Positions 1-6,908 of a DNA stretch of 20,940 bases are shown here, one piece after another; positions within the stretch are counted from its first letter, which is position 1; every line of letters begins with the position of its first letter. Below the pieces are notes generated by a model, which did not search any database, was not told the DNA's origin, and was given only the letters and a program-made list of their open reading frames with translations. A program made the position numbers and the translations under genes. The stretch is from positions 1-20,940 of the forward strand of contig VAZZ01000305.1 of the NCBI GenBank assembly GCA_005884715.1, read 5' to 3'. This DNA comes from Alphaproteobacteria bacterium. GTDB lineage: Bacteria > Pseudomonadota > Alphaproteobacteria > Rhizobiales > Aestuariivirgaceae.

Positions 1-14
1 TGTGCAGACAACGT

Positions 15-782
15 CTATGAGATGCCTTTGAGAACCGTGTCGATGAAGGGAAGAAAGCCGGCGGTGGCACCGGCATCGACCGGCAAGGTCACGCCGGTGA
101 TGCCGCTCGACAGCGGCGAGGCGAGAAACAGCACGGCATTCGCCACTTCCTCGGGAGTCACCATGCGCTGCAGCGGATAAAGCCTGGTGACACGGGGGAG
201 GAGAAGCGGTTCCGCTTCGAGACGGTGGTCCCAGGCGTGGGTCCGTGTCGATCCTGGACATATGCTGTTCGAACGGATGCCGTGCGCGCCATATTCGACC
301 GCGATGGCGCGCGAATAGGCCTCGATGCCGGATTTCGCCGCGGCGTAAACGGGATTGCCGAAATGCAGGAGCGCATTCACCGAGCTCACGAAAACGATGC
401 TACCTACCTTGCGCGCCAGCATCGAAGGCAAAAGGCTCTGGGTAAAATGCATGACGCCGGAAAGATTGAGCTGCAACTCTCTGGTGATCACATCCGCGGT
501 CAGATCCTCCATGAGTTCGGCCCGCGTCCAGCCGGCATTGTTGATGAGGCAATCGGGGGCGCCGAATTTGGCCACGATATTCTCCGCCGCCTTGCCGATC
601 GAGGCGGGATCCAGAAGGTCGAAGACTTCGAGATGATCGGGCGCTATGGGCTCTGCCGTCCTTACATCCTGGTCGCAGGCGATGACGGTAGCGCCTGCCT
701 GGGCAAAGGCTTCCACCAGAGCGGAACCGATGCCGCCGCCCGCTCCCGTGATGACCACTCGTTTTCCCTTCAGTCCTGTCAT
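15..782 (-). CDS. SDR family NAD(P)-dependent oxidoreductase
   Basis: Classical short-chain dehydrogenase/reductase of 255 residues, the usual family length. Visible motifs are the Rossmann dinucleotide loop TGAGGGIG (residues 12-19), NNAG (81-84), N106, S133, and YAAAK with Y146 and K150. Together these give a full Asn-Ser-Tyr-Lys catalytic tetrad, and a CPG motif follows at 175-177. An aspartate at the end of the second strand (ACDQD, about 36-40) suggests NAD preference, which is inference. The enzyme should be cytosolic and oxidise or reduce a hydroxyl/keto group; the substrate cannot be read from sequence. The start at 782 is preceded on the minus strand by a purine-rich AAAAAGGCGAGG stretch. 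The gene is divergent from the RidA gene across about 158 bases, so the two may share regulation. Confidence 0.93.
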   Translation of the reverse strand: MTGLKGKRVVITGAGGGIGSALVEAFAQAGATVIACDQDVRTAEPIAPDHLEVFDLLDPASIGKAAENIVAKFGAPDCLINNAGWTRAELMEDLTADVITRELQLNLSGVMHFTQSLLPSMLARKVGSIVFVSSVNALLHFGNPVYAAAKSGIEAYSRAIAVEYGAHGIRSNSICPGSTRTHAWDHRLEAEPLLLPRVTRLYPLQRMVTPEEVANAVLFLASPLSSGITGVTLPVDAGATAGFLPFIDTVLKGIS

Positions 783-830
783 GACGCCTCGCCTTTTTCC
801 ACAGTTTGATCTGCAAGATCGAAGTCAGCA

Positions 831-868
831 ATATGCAGTTTGTTTTTCAGTATTTCTGGCCATATGCA
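831..868. promoter_or_regulatory. Repeated ATATGCA in the divergent SDR/RidA intergenic region (possible operator)
   Basis: The heptamer ATATGCA occurs at 831-837 and again at 862-868. The starts are 31 bp apart, about three helical turns, in the AT-richer centre of the intergenic region. A poor sigma-70-like match (TTGTTT 840-845, 17 bp, TATGCA 863-868) overlaps the second copy. This could be a paired regulator site controlling the divergent genes, but seven-base repeats arise by chance and no regulator gene is in view. Confidence 0.2.
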
Positions 869-940
869 ATAAAGGCGTTCTCCTTTCTTCCCATTTGGCC
901 GTCCGGTCTCCCGGCGCCCCGTCAAACAAGGAGCATCCTG

Positions 941-1309
941 ATGAAGAAGCAGGTTTTCGGCACGTCGCATGTCCCGCTCTCGCCCGCCGTCAGGGCGGGA
1001 GACTTCGTCTATGTCTCGGGCCAGGTGCCGGTCGATGCGCAGGGCAATATCATCGCTGGTGATATCAAGGCGCAGACCCGCCAGGTGCTCGACAATGTCA
1101 AAACGGCCTTGGCGCTTGCCGGAGCGACGATGGACGAAGTCGTCAAGACCACTGCCTGGCTGCAGGATGCGCGTGATTTCGGCGGCTTCAATCAGGTCTA
1201 TGGCACCTATTTTCCCAAGGAGCCGCCGGCGCGTTCGACCGCCGAGAGCCGCCTGATGATCGATATCAAGGTCGAGGTCGAAGCGATCGCCTATTCGCCG
1301 AGAAAATAA
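941..1309 (+). CDS. RidA family protein (reactive enamine/imine deaminase family)
   Basis: RidA/YjgF/YER057c/UK114-family protein of 122 residues, the typical length. Members hydrolyse reactive 2-aminoacrylate-type enamines/imines or serve as catabolic deaminases, usually as cytosolic trimers. Seen here are the SGQVPVD segment (26-32), the conserved arginine in PARST (R98), and the terminal EVEAIA block (about 112-117). The start at 941 is chosen because AAGGAG (928-933) lies 7 bases upstream and the family begins here; the open frame extends further upstream without homology. The stop TAA overlaps the ATG of the mlrC remnant (TAATG, 1307-1311). RidA therefore once formed a coupled operon with an M81-family gene, which suggests a catabolic rather than housekeeping RidA. 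Confidence 0.93.
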   Translation: MKKQVFGTSHVPLSPAVRAGDFVYVSGQVPVDAQGNIIAGDIKAQTRQVLDNVKTALALAGATMDEVVKTTAWLQDARDFGGFNQVYGTYFPKEPPARSTAESRLMIDIKVEVEAIAYSPRK

Positions 1310-1797
1310 TGCGCATCTTCACGGCATCGCTTGCGACCGAGACCAATAGGTTTTCGCCAGTGCCGACGGACCGGGCGAGCTTCGAGATGGCGCTCTGCGC
1401 GCCACCCGGCAGGCATCCGGAAACGCCGACTCTGTGCTCCTCGCCGATATGGTGCTGCGTCGCAGGGCACGCGAAGACAGGAAGCTGATGGTGATCGAGG
1501 GCACCGCGGCCTGGGCCGCGGTCGTGCGTATCGCCGGCAGCGAGATCGACGTCATCCTCAATACCAACCGGACGCAGACTTTCGAGCCCGATGTCTTTGC
1601 CAATCTCGGCATCGATCCGCTGAGCCAGCCGCTTCTCTTGGTGAAGTCGACCAATCACTTCTATGCCGGTTTCGCGCCGATCGCGTCAGAGATCATCTAT
1701 GTCGCGGCAGGGGCGGCCTATCCGAACAAGCCGCGAGACGAATTACCGCAAGCTCACGCGCAGGATCTGGCCCAGAGTGGAAGATCCGTTTGCGTAG
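1309..1797 (+). pseudogene. mlrC: Remnant of an M81 family (MlrC-type) metallopeptidase gene
   Basis: M81/MlrC proteins are normally about 490-510 residues; only the two ends survive here. The N-terminal frame from ATG 1309 reads MRIFTASLATETNRFSPVPT and continues to HPETPTLCS. Near 1436-1445 the reading moves to another frame, which carries MVLRRRARED and IEGTAAWA. At about 1512 the sequence jumps to the C-terminal part (AVVRIAGSEIDVILN, GIDPLSQPLLLVKSTNHFYA, FAPIASEIIYV). Near 1735 it shifts again to the canonical tail YRKLTRRIWP, ending at TAG 1795-1797. Around 330 central residues are missing, so with two frameshifts the gene is certainly dead. Family assignment is from recalled motif similarity. 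It overlaps the RidA stop, so it was the second gene of that operon. Confidence 0.85.
1503..1522. repeat. Inverted repeat at the mlrC deletion junction
   Basis: ACCGCGGCC (1503-1511) is a perfect inverted repeat of GGCCGCGGT (1514-1522), separated by only two bases (TG). It lies where the N-terminal and C-terminal remnants of mlrC are joined. It may have been formed by the deletion or have promoted it, as hairpins favour replication slippage. Confidence 0.6.
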
Positions 1798-1806
1798 TTT
1801 ACCTTG

Positions 1807-1825
1807 CCCCGCAAGCGCAGCGGGG
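1807..1825. repeat. REP-like GC-rich palindrome
   Basis: CCCCGC (1807-1812) and GCGGGG (1820-1825) form a 6-bp stem around a 7-base loop. The flank GAGAGGG on the right resembles the short intergenic palindromes common in rhizobial and Brucella genomes. No T-run follows, so it is not a convincing intrinsic terminator. It sits just after the mlrC remnant and before the ThiE-like gene. Confidence 0.45.
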
Positions 1826-1903
1826 AGAGGGTAGAAAGCTCCCAGATTTGCCTTCCAGCCTCATCTCTGATTGAAAAGGCTTGAGGAGGCATCCGAATCA
1901 GCC

Positions 1904-2473
1904 ATGGCGCCGCCCCGTCTTCATCTCGTCGTACCTGAGACGACCGACCAGCATGCGCAGCGCTGCTTTGCGGCAGCCTGTAGCGCGGGCGATGTCGCCA
2001 GCGCGCTAGCACCCGGCGACCTGGTTGCAGCCTTGGTGCCGCTTGCCGTCAAGCATAGCGTTGCGCTGCTGAGCATGGATGAAAAACATGCGCGCAACTG
2101 CGACGGCATCGAAGTCACAACGCGCGCCGATTACGATCATGCCCGCAAACTCCTCGGCCCCGACAAGATCATCGGCGCGCTCTGCGGCACCTCGCGGCAT
2201 GTGGCCATGGATCTGGCGGAAGCCGGCGCCGACTATGTCGGCTTCCATCAGGCCCGCCTCAAGCCCCATGATGAACCGATCATCGCCTGGTGGTCGGGCC
2301 TGTTCGAGGTGCCCTGCATCGCCGTCGATCCGGTAGGGCCCGAGCAGCTTGCCGCATTGTTGACGCAACAGCCGGATTTCATCCGTCCGCCGGATTCGAT
2401 TTGGACATCGCCAGAGGAGGCCAGGCGCATCGTCACCGAACTGATGCAGGCGATAGCGGAACGGGCACCATGA
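1904..2473 (+). CDS. ThiE-like (thiamine phosphate synthase family) protein, non-canonical
   Basis: A 189-residue protein resembling the TIM-barrel thiamine-phosphate synthase/TenI family, with a barrel start (RLHLVVPET, about 5-13) and the segment EAGADYVGFHQ (about 105-115). Canonical ThiE features are not visible: there is no QLRxK substrate loop and no NDR, and DGIEVTT (about 67-73) stands where ThiE has DGVHLGQ. Thiamine phosphate synthase activity is therefore doubtful. This type is known in rhizobia as an annotated second thiE. ATG 1904 is preferred; GAGGAGG at 1883-1889 is 14 bases upstream, rather far. A TTG at 1871 would add 11 residues but has no ribosome site. It overlaps the Sel1 gene by ATGA, so the two are translationally coupled. 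Confidence 0.75.
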   Translation: MAPPRLHLVVPETTDQHAQRCFAAACSAGDVASALAPGDLVAALVPLAVKHSVALLSMDEKHARNCDGIEVTTRADYDHARKLLGPDKIIGALCGTSRHVAMDLAEAGADYVGFHQARLKPHDEPIIAWWSGLFEVPCIAVDPVGPEQLAALLTQQPDFIRPPDSIWTSPEEARRIVTELMQAIAERAP

Positions 2474-3354
2474 AACTCAAGCTTGCTCTCATCCTTTGCC
2501 TGGCGCTTGCCGGTCCGGCCATGGCGCAGAACTCCTATGAGGAGGCCGTCTCCCTCTATGAAGACAAGGACTACAAGGGTGCCCGCGAGATCGCCGAAGC
2601 CGCGGCCAAGACGGGCGATGCGCGCGCCATGGCGATGCTTGGCGTGCTCTATCAGAAGGGTCTTGGCGTCGAGGCCGATCTCAATAAGGCAGTCGACTGG
2701 TATGCGCAGGCCGCCGAGAAGAACAATCTCGGGGCGCAATATTCGCTTGCCGAAATCTATCTCGATGGCGCGCTGGGCGAGCCCGATCCGGAGCGCGGGC
2801 GCTTCTGGCTGACGAAGGCAGCGGGGCAGGGCAAGCCCGAAGCCGAGCACCGGCTTGGCCTGCTCGCCGCGGCTGAAACGCCGCCCGACTGGTTCGAGGC
2901 CGCCGACTGGTTCCGCAAGGCGGCGGATCAGGGCTATCCGGATTCGCAGTACAATCTGGGCGTACTCTATGCCGAGGGCAAAGGGGTCGATCAGAGTAAG
3001 ATCAAGGCCGGTGAATGGTTCGCCAAGGCGGCGGTCAAGGGTCACCCCGATGCAGCGCTTGATTACGGCATCATGGTATTCCTCGGCGATGGTGTGAAGA
3101 AGGACGAGAAGGTCGGCGCCGAATGGATGTTGGTCTCGGCGCGGCACGGCAACCCGGTGGCGCAGAATCGCGTCGCGCGTCTTTATGCAACAGGGCGCGT
3201 CTTCGAGGTCAATCCGGCGGAAGCGATGAAGTGGCATATCCTCGCCAAAGCCGGCGGACGCAGCGATGCCTGGCTCGATGATTTCGTCGCTCGCTTGCCG
3301 TCAGCGGCGCAGAAGGAGGGCGAGGCCCGCGCCCGCGACTTCAAGCCCGGCTAG
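2470..3354 (+). CDS. Secreted Sel1-repeat (TPR-like) protein
   Basis: A 294-residue protein with a clear signal peptide: basic MKLK, a hydrophobic core, and probable cleavage after AMA (residue 19). It then contains a series of Sel1-like repeats of about 36 residues. Diagnostic segments are AMAMLGVLYQKGLGV, DLNKAVDWYAQAAEKNN, WFRKAADQGYPDSQYNLGVL, AGEWFAKAAVKGHPDA and NPAEAMKWHILAKAGG. Sel1 repeats form alpha-solenoids that scaffold protein-protein interactions; here the protein should act in the periplasm. The start at 2470 overlaps the upstream stop (ATGA), so it is cotranslated with the ThiE-like gene. The partner is unknown. An earlier in-frame start would lie inside the ThiE-like gene and lack the signal peptide. 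Confidence 0.9.
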   Translation: MKLKLALILCLALAGPAMAQNSYEEAVSLYEDKDYKGAREIAEAAAKTGDARAMAMLGVLYQKGLGVEADLNKAVDWYAQAAEKNNLGAQYSLAEIYLDGALGEPDPERGRFWLTKAAGQGKPEAEHRLGLLAAAETPPDWFEAADWFRKAADQGYPDSQYNLGVLYAEGKGVDQSKIKAGEWFAKAAVKGHPDAALDYGIMVFLGDGVKKDEKVGAEWMLVSARHGNPVAQNRVARLYATGRVFEVNPAEAMKWHILAKAGGRSDAWLDDFVARLPSAAQKEGEARARDFKPG

Positions 3355-3571
3355 AGCGCACGTCGATGCGGACATCATGATTCCGGTATTCCGTTTCGTC
3401 AGCTGCACTTTGTCGCAATCTTTGTGTGATTAGCGCTGGGGCAAAGCGTAATTTTCAGCTGTGGCGGAACATCCACAAGGGTTCGTGCGTTAGTGCAAGC
3501 TTTTGCTACCCGATATCGCAAATGCAATTCATGCCTTGATCTCGCCATCGCCTTCCGCCAATCACGCTGAT

Positions 3572-4714
3572 ATGAATTCTGCACCTGCTCAATCCCGCCG
3601 TGACCATCGCGTTGATTTTTTGCGCGGGCTGGCGCTCGCCATCATCTTCGTCAATCACGTGCCGGGCAATTTCTACGAGAAGCTCACACCGAAGAATTTC
3701 GGATTCTCGGACGCTGCGGAAATTTTCGTCATCCTTGCCGGCTTCGCTTCGGCCTATGCCTATTTCTCGCGCTTCGAGCGTGGCGAAATCTGGGAGGCGG
3801 TGTGCAAGGCCTGGCGGCGTGCCGGAGTGCTCTATATGAGCCATGTGGTGACGACGGTCGCGGCGGTCGCATTGCTCTGCTTTGCCTCGCTCTATTTCAT
3901 GCGCCCGGACTATCTCAGCGATACGATCGTCTACATGGACATCAAGCCCTTGATGGATGATCCGATGCGCGGCTTCATCGGCCTGATCACGCTCGGCCAT
4001 CAGCTCGGCGATTTCAACATCCTGCCCATGTATATGGGCTTGCTGGTGATGCTGCCGGCCATCATGGTGCTGGCGAGGCTGAGCCTGCGGCTTCTCCTCG
4101 CCGTGTCGGTGACATTGTGGTTCGCAACCGCGCTATTTGCCATCGATGTGCCGAATTATCCGATGCCGGGCGGCTGGTTCTTCAATCCGCTGGCCTGGCA
4201 ATTGCTGTTCGTCATCGGCTTCGTCCTCGGCCAGCGTCAGCGCGAAGCGCAGCCCATGCCGTTCTCCAGGCTTCTCTATGGCCTTTGCGTTCTCTACCTG
4301 CTGTTCGCATATTGGTGGGTACCTTTCGACTGGCTGATCAATTTCTCCGGCATCGACTTGCCGGGGAGGATCTGGGGTTTCGAGAAAGGCTATGTAGCCT
4401 GGCCGCGCCTGCTGCATGTGCTGGCGCTTGGCTATGTGGTGATGATGTCGCCGCTTGGCCGCCTGATGCACCTGATCCCGAAGACGAATTCCCTCACCGC
4501 CATGGGACGCCATTCGCTACCAGTGTTCTGTGCAGGCTCGCTCCTGTCGATGACCGGCGCGGTCATCCGCTATGAATGGGGCGGCGGCATCTCTCATGAC
4601 ACGATCATCATCGCGACGGGCCTGGTCGTGATGGCGATCTTCGCCCGCATCCTTGACGGCCGCAGGCCCGCCCCGCCCAAGGTCTTGCCGATCGGGCACC
4701 CCGTCACCACATGA
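3572..4714 (+). CDS. opgC: OpgC domain-containing membrane acyltransferase
   Basis: A 380-residue integral membrane protein of the OpgC type. The family includes the inner-membrane succinyltransferase that decorates osmoregulated periplasmic glucans. The N-terminal signature is RRDHRVDFLRGLALA followed by FVNHVPGNF, then DAAEIFVILAGFASAYAY. About ten hydrophobic segments follow and span the rest of the protein. The His of VNHVPG and the Arg/Asp of RVDFLRG correspond to conserved residues of this acyltransferase superfamily. ATG 3572 is chosen because conserved sequence begins shortly after it. A TTG at 3503 is in frame, and neither start has a good ribosome site. The 217 bases upstream hold no recognisable gene. 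The substrate could be periplasmic glucan or another surface polysaccharide; the symbol indicates family only. Confidence 0.85.
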   Translation: MNSAPAQSRRDHRVDFLRGLALAIIFVNHVPGNFYEKLTPKNFGFSDAAEIFVILAGFASAYAYFSRFERGEIWEAVCKAWRRAGVLYMSHVVTTVAAVALLCFASLYFMRPDYLSDTIVYMDIKPLMDDPMRGFIGLITLGHQLGDFNILPMYMGLLVMLPAIMVLARLSLRLLLAVSVTLWFATALFAIDVPNYPMPGGWFFNPLAWQLLFVIGFVLGQRQREAQPMPFSRLLYGLCVLYLLFAYWWVPFDWLINFSGIDLPGRIWGFEKGYVAWPRLLHVLALGYVVMMSPLGRLMHLIPKTNSLTAMGRHSLPVFCAGSLLSMTGAVIRYEWGGGISHDTIIIATGLVVMAIFARILDGRRPAPPKVLPIGHPVTT

Positions 4715-4844
4715 TATAGTCGGAACGGTGAAGTCCCTGGCCGGGCAAAAGCACCGGTGCAGACCATCTTCTCACCCGGGCGCCTTGGTTCGCCTCAATC
4801 CAGATTTTTGCCGGGCAAGAGGCGCTCACATCAGAGTGGCTCAC

Positions 4845-5147
4845 ATGGCCCTAATTTCATTCGGACGGCATGGCGTGAGCGGTATTGTCGCCGCTCTTCT
4901 CATTCTTCTACCCACCATCGCTGCGGCCCAGCTTCCTTGTGCGGCGCGCGATGAAATCGTCAGCGAGATCACCCAGCACTTCAAGGAGGCGCCTGAGGCT
5001 ACGGGGGTGACGCCGCAGGGGATGCTCCTCGAGGTCTTCGTCTCCGAGGCGCGCAGCTGGACGATCCTCCTCACCACGCCGCAGGGCGTTTCCTGCATCG
5101 TCGCGGTCGGCGAGAACTGGGAGAGGGAGCCCGAGGTCGGCTTCTAG
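4845..5147 (+). CDS. Small secreted hypothetical protein
   Basis: A 100-residue protein with a signal peptide: a short basic start, the hydrophobic segment SGIVAALLILLPTIAAA, and likely cleavage before QLPC. The mature part is about 70 residues with two cysteines (LPCAARDE and GVSCIVAVGENW), which may form a disulfide in the periplasm. The pattern (CAARDEIV, then LLEVFVSEARSWTILLT, then PQGVSCIV and ENW) matches a family of short, uncharacterised alphaproteobacterial exported proteins as I recall it; its function is unknown. The start at 4845 is chosen because the signal peptide begins there; a longer frame upstream shows nothing. No strong ribosome site is visible. It lies between the OpgC-like gene and the acyl-CoA synthetase, with no overlap. 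Confidence 0.75.
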   Translation: MALISFGRHGVSGIVAALLILLPTIAAAQLPCAARDEIVSEITQHFKEAPEATGVTPQGMLLEVFVSEARSWTILLTTPQGVSCIVAVGENWEREPEVGF

Positions 5148-5189
5148 AATGGAAACACCGGATGATGCGCCTTCCGCAGCGAAACGGGA

Positions 5190-5195
5190 TATAAT
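5190..5195 (+). promoter_or_regulatory. Possible -10 element close to the acyl-CoA synthetase start
   Basis: A perfect TATAAT at 5190-5195 ends 12 bases before the ATG at 5208. No convincing -35 hexamer lies 16-18 bases upstream. If used, transcription would begin about 5 bases before the start codon, giving a nearly leaderless mRNA. This agrees with the absence of a Shine-Dalgarno sequence there. Confidence 0.3.
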
Positions 5196-5207
5196 AAGAC
5201 GTGCTTC

Positions 5208-6839
5208 ATGAGCACTTCCATCTTTGACCGTGACTTGCCCAAAACCCAGGCCAATTACCAGCCGCTGACGCCCTTGTCTTTCCTCGCTCGTGCCGGTGCG
5301 GTCTATGCCGAGCATACCGCCATCATCCATGGCAGCCAGCGCTTCACCTATAGGGAGTTCTATGGCCGCTGCCGCAGGCTTGCCGCAGCGCTCGCCAAGG
5401 CCGGCATCAGGCGCGGCGACACCGTCTCGGCACTCCTCGCCAATACGCCGGCAATGCTCGAAGCCCATTACGGCGTGCCGATGGCCGGCGCCGTGCTCAA
5501 CACGCTCAACACCAGGCTCGATGCCGCCGTCATCGCGTTCTCGCTCGATCATGCCGAAACCCGTCTCGTCCTCATCGACACGGAATTCTCGGGCCTCCTG
5601 AAGGAAGCGCTCGGCCTGATGAAGGGGCCAAGGCCGGTCATCATCGATTATGTCGATCGTGAATTCGTTCCCGACGGCAAGCGCCTCGGCTCGATCGACT
5701 ATGAGAGCTTCATCGCCAATGGCGATCCCGATTTCGCCTGGGCGATGCCCGATGATGAATGGGATGCGATTTCGCTCAATTATACGTCAGGCACCACCGG
5801 CAATCCGAAGGGCGTCGTATGCCATCATCGCGGCGCCTATCTCGTGGCGCAGGGCAATGTCCTCACCCAGCAGATGCGCAAGCATCCGGTTTATCTGTGG
5901 ACGCTGCCGATGTTCCACTGCAATGGCTGGGGCTATCCCTGGTCGATCTCGATCATGGGCGGCACGCATGTCACCTTGCGGGCGGTCAGGGCAAAAGCGA
6001 TCTGGCAGGCGCTCGCAGAGCACAAGGTCACCCATCTCTGCGGTGCGCCGATCGTGATGGCGACCATCCTCAATGCGCCCGAGGGAGAGAAGACGAAGCT
6101 TCCGCATGTGGTCGAGTTCACCACCGCTGCAGCACCGCCACCCGAGATCGTGCTGGCGCGCATGGCGGAAGCTGGCTTCAACGTCACCCATGTCTATGGC
6201 CTGACCGAAACCTATGGTCCGGCCGTGGTGAATGACTGGGACGCGGATTGGGACAGGCTCGACATATCGGCCAGGGCAGCCAAGAAAGCGCGCCAGGGCG
6301 TCAACTACATCCCGCTCGAAGCGCTGACCGTGATGAACCCCGAAACCATGGAGCGCGTTCCGGCCGATGGCAAGACGCTCGGCGAAGTCATGTTCCGCGG
6401 CAATATCGTGATGAAGGGATATCTCAAGAACCGGCAGGCAAGCGAAGAGGCATTCAAGGGCGGCTGGTTCCATTCGGGTGATCTAGCCGTCCTGCATGAG
6501 GATGGCTATGTGCAGCTCAAGGACCGCTCCAAGGATATCATCATCTCGGGCGGTGAAAACATTTCCTCGATCGAGGTCGAGGAAGTCCTCTACAAGCATC
6601 CTGCCGTGCAGGGTGCCGCCGTCGTCGCCAAGGCGGATGAGAAATGGGGCGAGACCCCTTGCGCCTTCATCGAATTGAAGCCGGGCATGAGTGCCACCGC
6701 GGATGAGATTGTCGAATGGTGCCGCAAGGGCCTCGCCCGCTTCAAAGTGCCAAAGCATGTGGTCTTCGCCGAACTGCCCAAGACCTCGACCGGCAAGATC
6801 CAGAAATTCAAGCTGCGCGAGATGGCGAAGGAGGTTTAG
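5208..6839 (+). CDS. AMP-binding acyl-CoA synthetase (short/medium-chain or aryl type)
   Basis: A 543-residue member of the ANL adenylating superfamily, which activates a carboxylic acid to acyl-AMP and then acyl-CoA. Motifs in order: the phosphate loop YTSGTTGNPKG (192-202), PMFHCNGWG (234-242), the acyl-AMP motif YGLTETYG (330-337), HSGD with D425, the hinge region DRSKDIIISGGENIS (439-453), and the catalytic lysine K530 in TSTGK. All key residues are present, so it should be active. The overall style, with MAGAVLNTLNTRLD near residue 92 and a full C-terminal domain, resembles the broad acyl-activating group related to plant AAE/benzoate-CoA and butyrate-CoA ligases. The exact substrate cannot be read. 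It appears monocistronic. No ribosome site precedes the ATG, but a TATAAT lies just upstream. Confidence 0.93.
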   Translation: MSTSIFDRDLPKTQANYQPLTPLSFLARAGAVYAEHTAIIHGSQRFTYREFYGRCRRLAAALAKAGIRRGDTVSALLANTPAMLEAHYGVPMAGAVLNTLNTRLDAAVIAFSLDHAETRLVLIDTEFSGLLKEALGLMKGPRPVIIDYVDREFVPDGKRLGSIDYESFIANGDPDFAWAMPDDEWDAISLNYTSGTTGNPKGVVCHHRGAYLVAQGNVLTQQMRKHPVYLWTLPMFHCNGWGYPWSISIMGGTHVTLRAVRAKAIWQALAEHKVTHLCGAPIVMATILNAPEGEKTKLPHVVEFTTAAAPPPEIVLARMAEAGFNVTHVYGLTETYGPAVVNDWDADWDRLDISARAAKKARQGVNYIPLEALTVMNPETMERVPADGKTLGEVMFRGNIVMKGYLKNRQASEEAFKGGWFHSGDLAVLHEDGYVQLKDRSKDIIISGGENISSIEVEEVLYKHPAVQGAAVVAKADEKWGETPCAFIELKPGMSATADEIVEWCRKGLARFKVPKHVVFAELPKTSTGKIQKFKLREMAKEV

Positions 6840-6908
6840 CCCAAGCCGTTCTGCTTCCTACGTCAGTTGCATTGAAGTACGAGGTAAACTGGCGCAAAGG
6901 AACGCCAC

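Noticed and set aside
1801..1831. Rho-independent terminator at the CCCCGC/GCGGGG stem
   Set aside because: No uridine tract follows on either strand close to the stem; a REP-like repeat fits better.
1798..1903. Thiamine (TPP) riboswitch ahead of the ThiE-like gene
   Set aside because: The 106 bases hold only a short REP-like palindrome; no THI-box CUGAGA/ACCUGAUC-like cores are seen.
2248..3237. A 329-codon open frame on the minus strand
   Set aside because: Antisense to the Sel1-repeat gene; its internal repetition just mirrors the Sel1 repeats.
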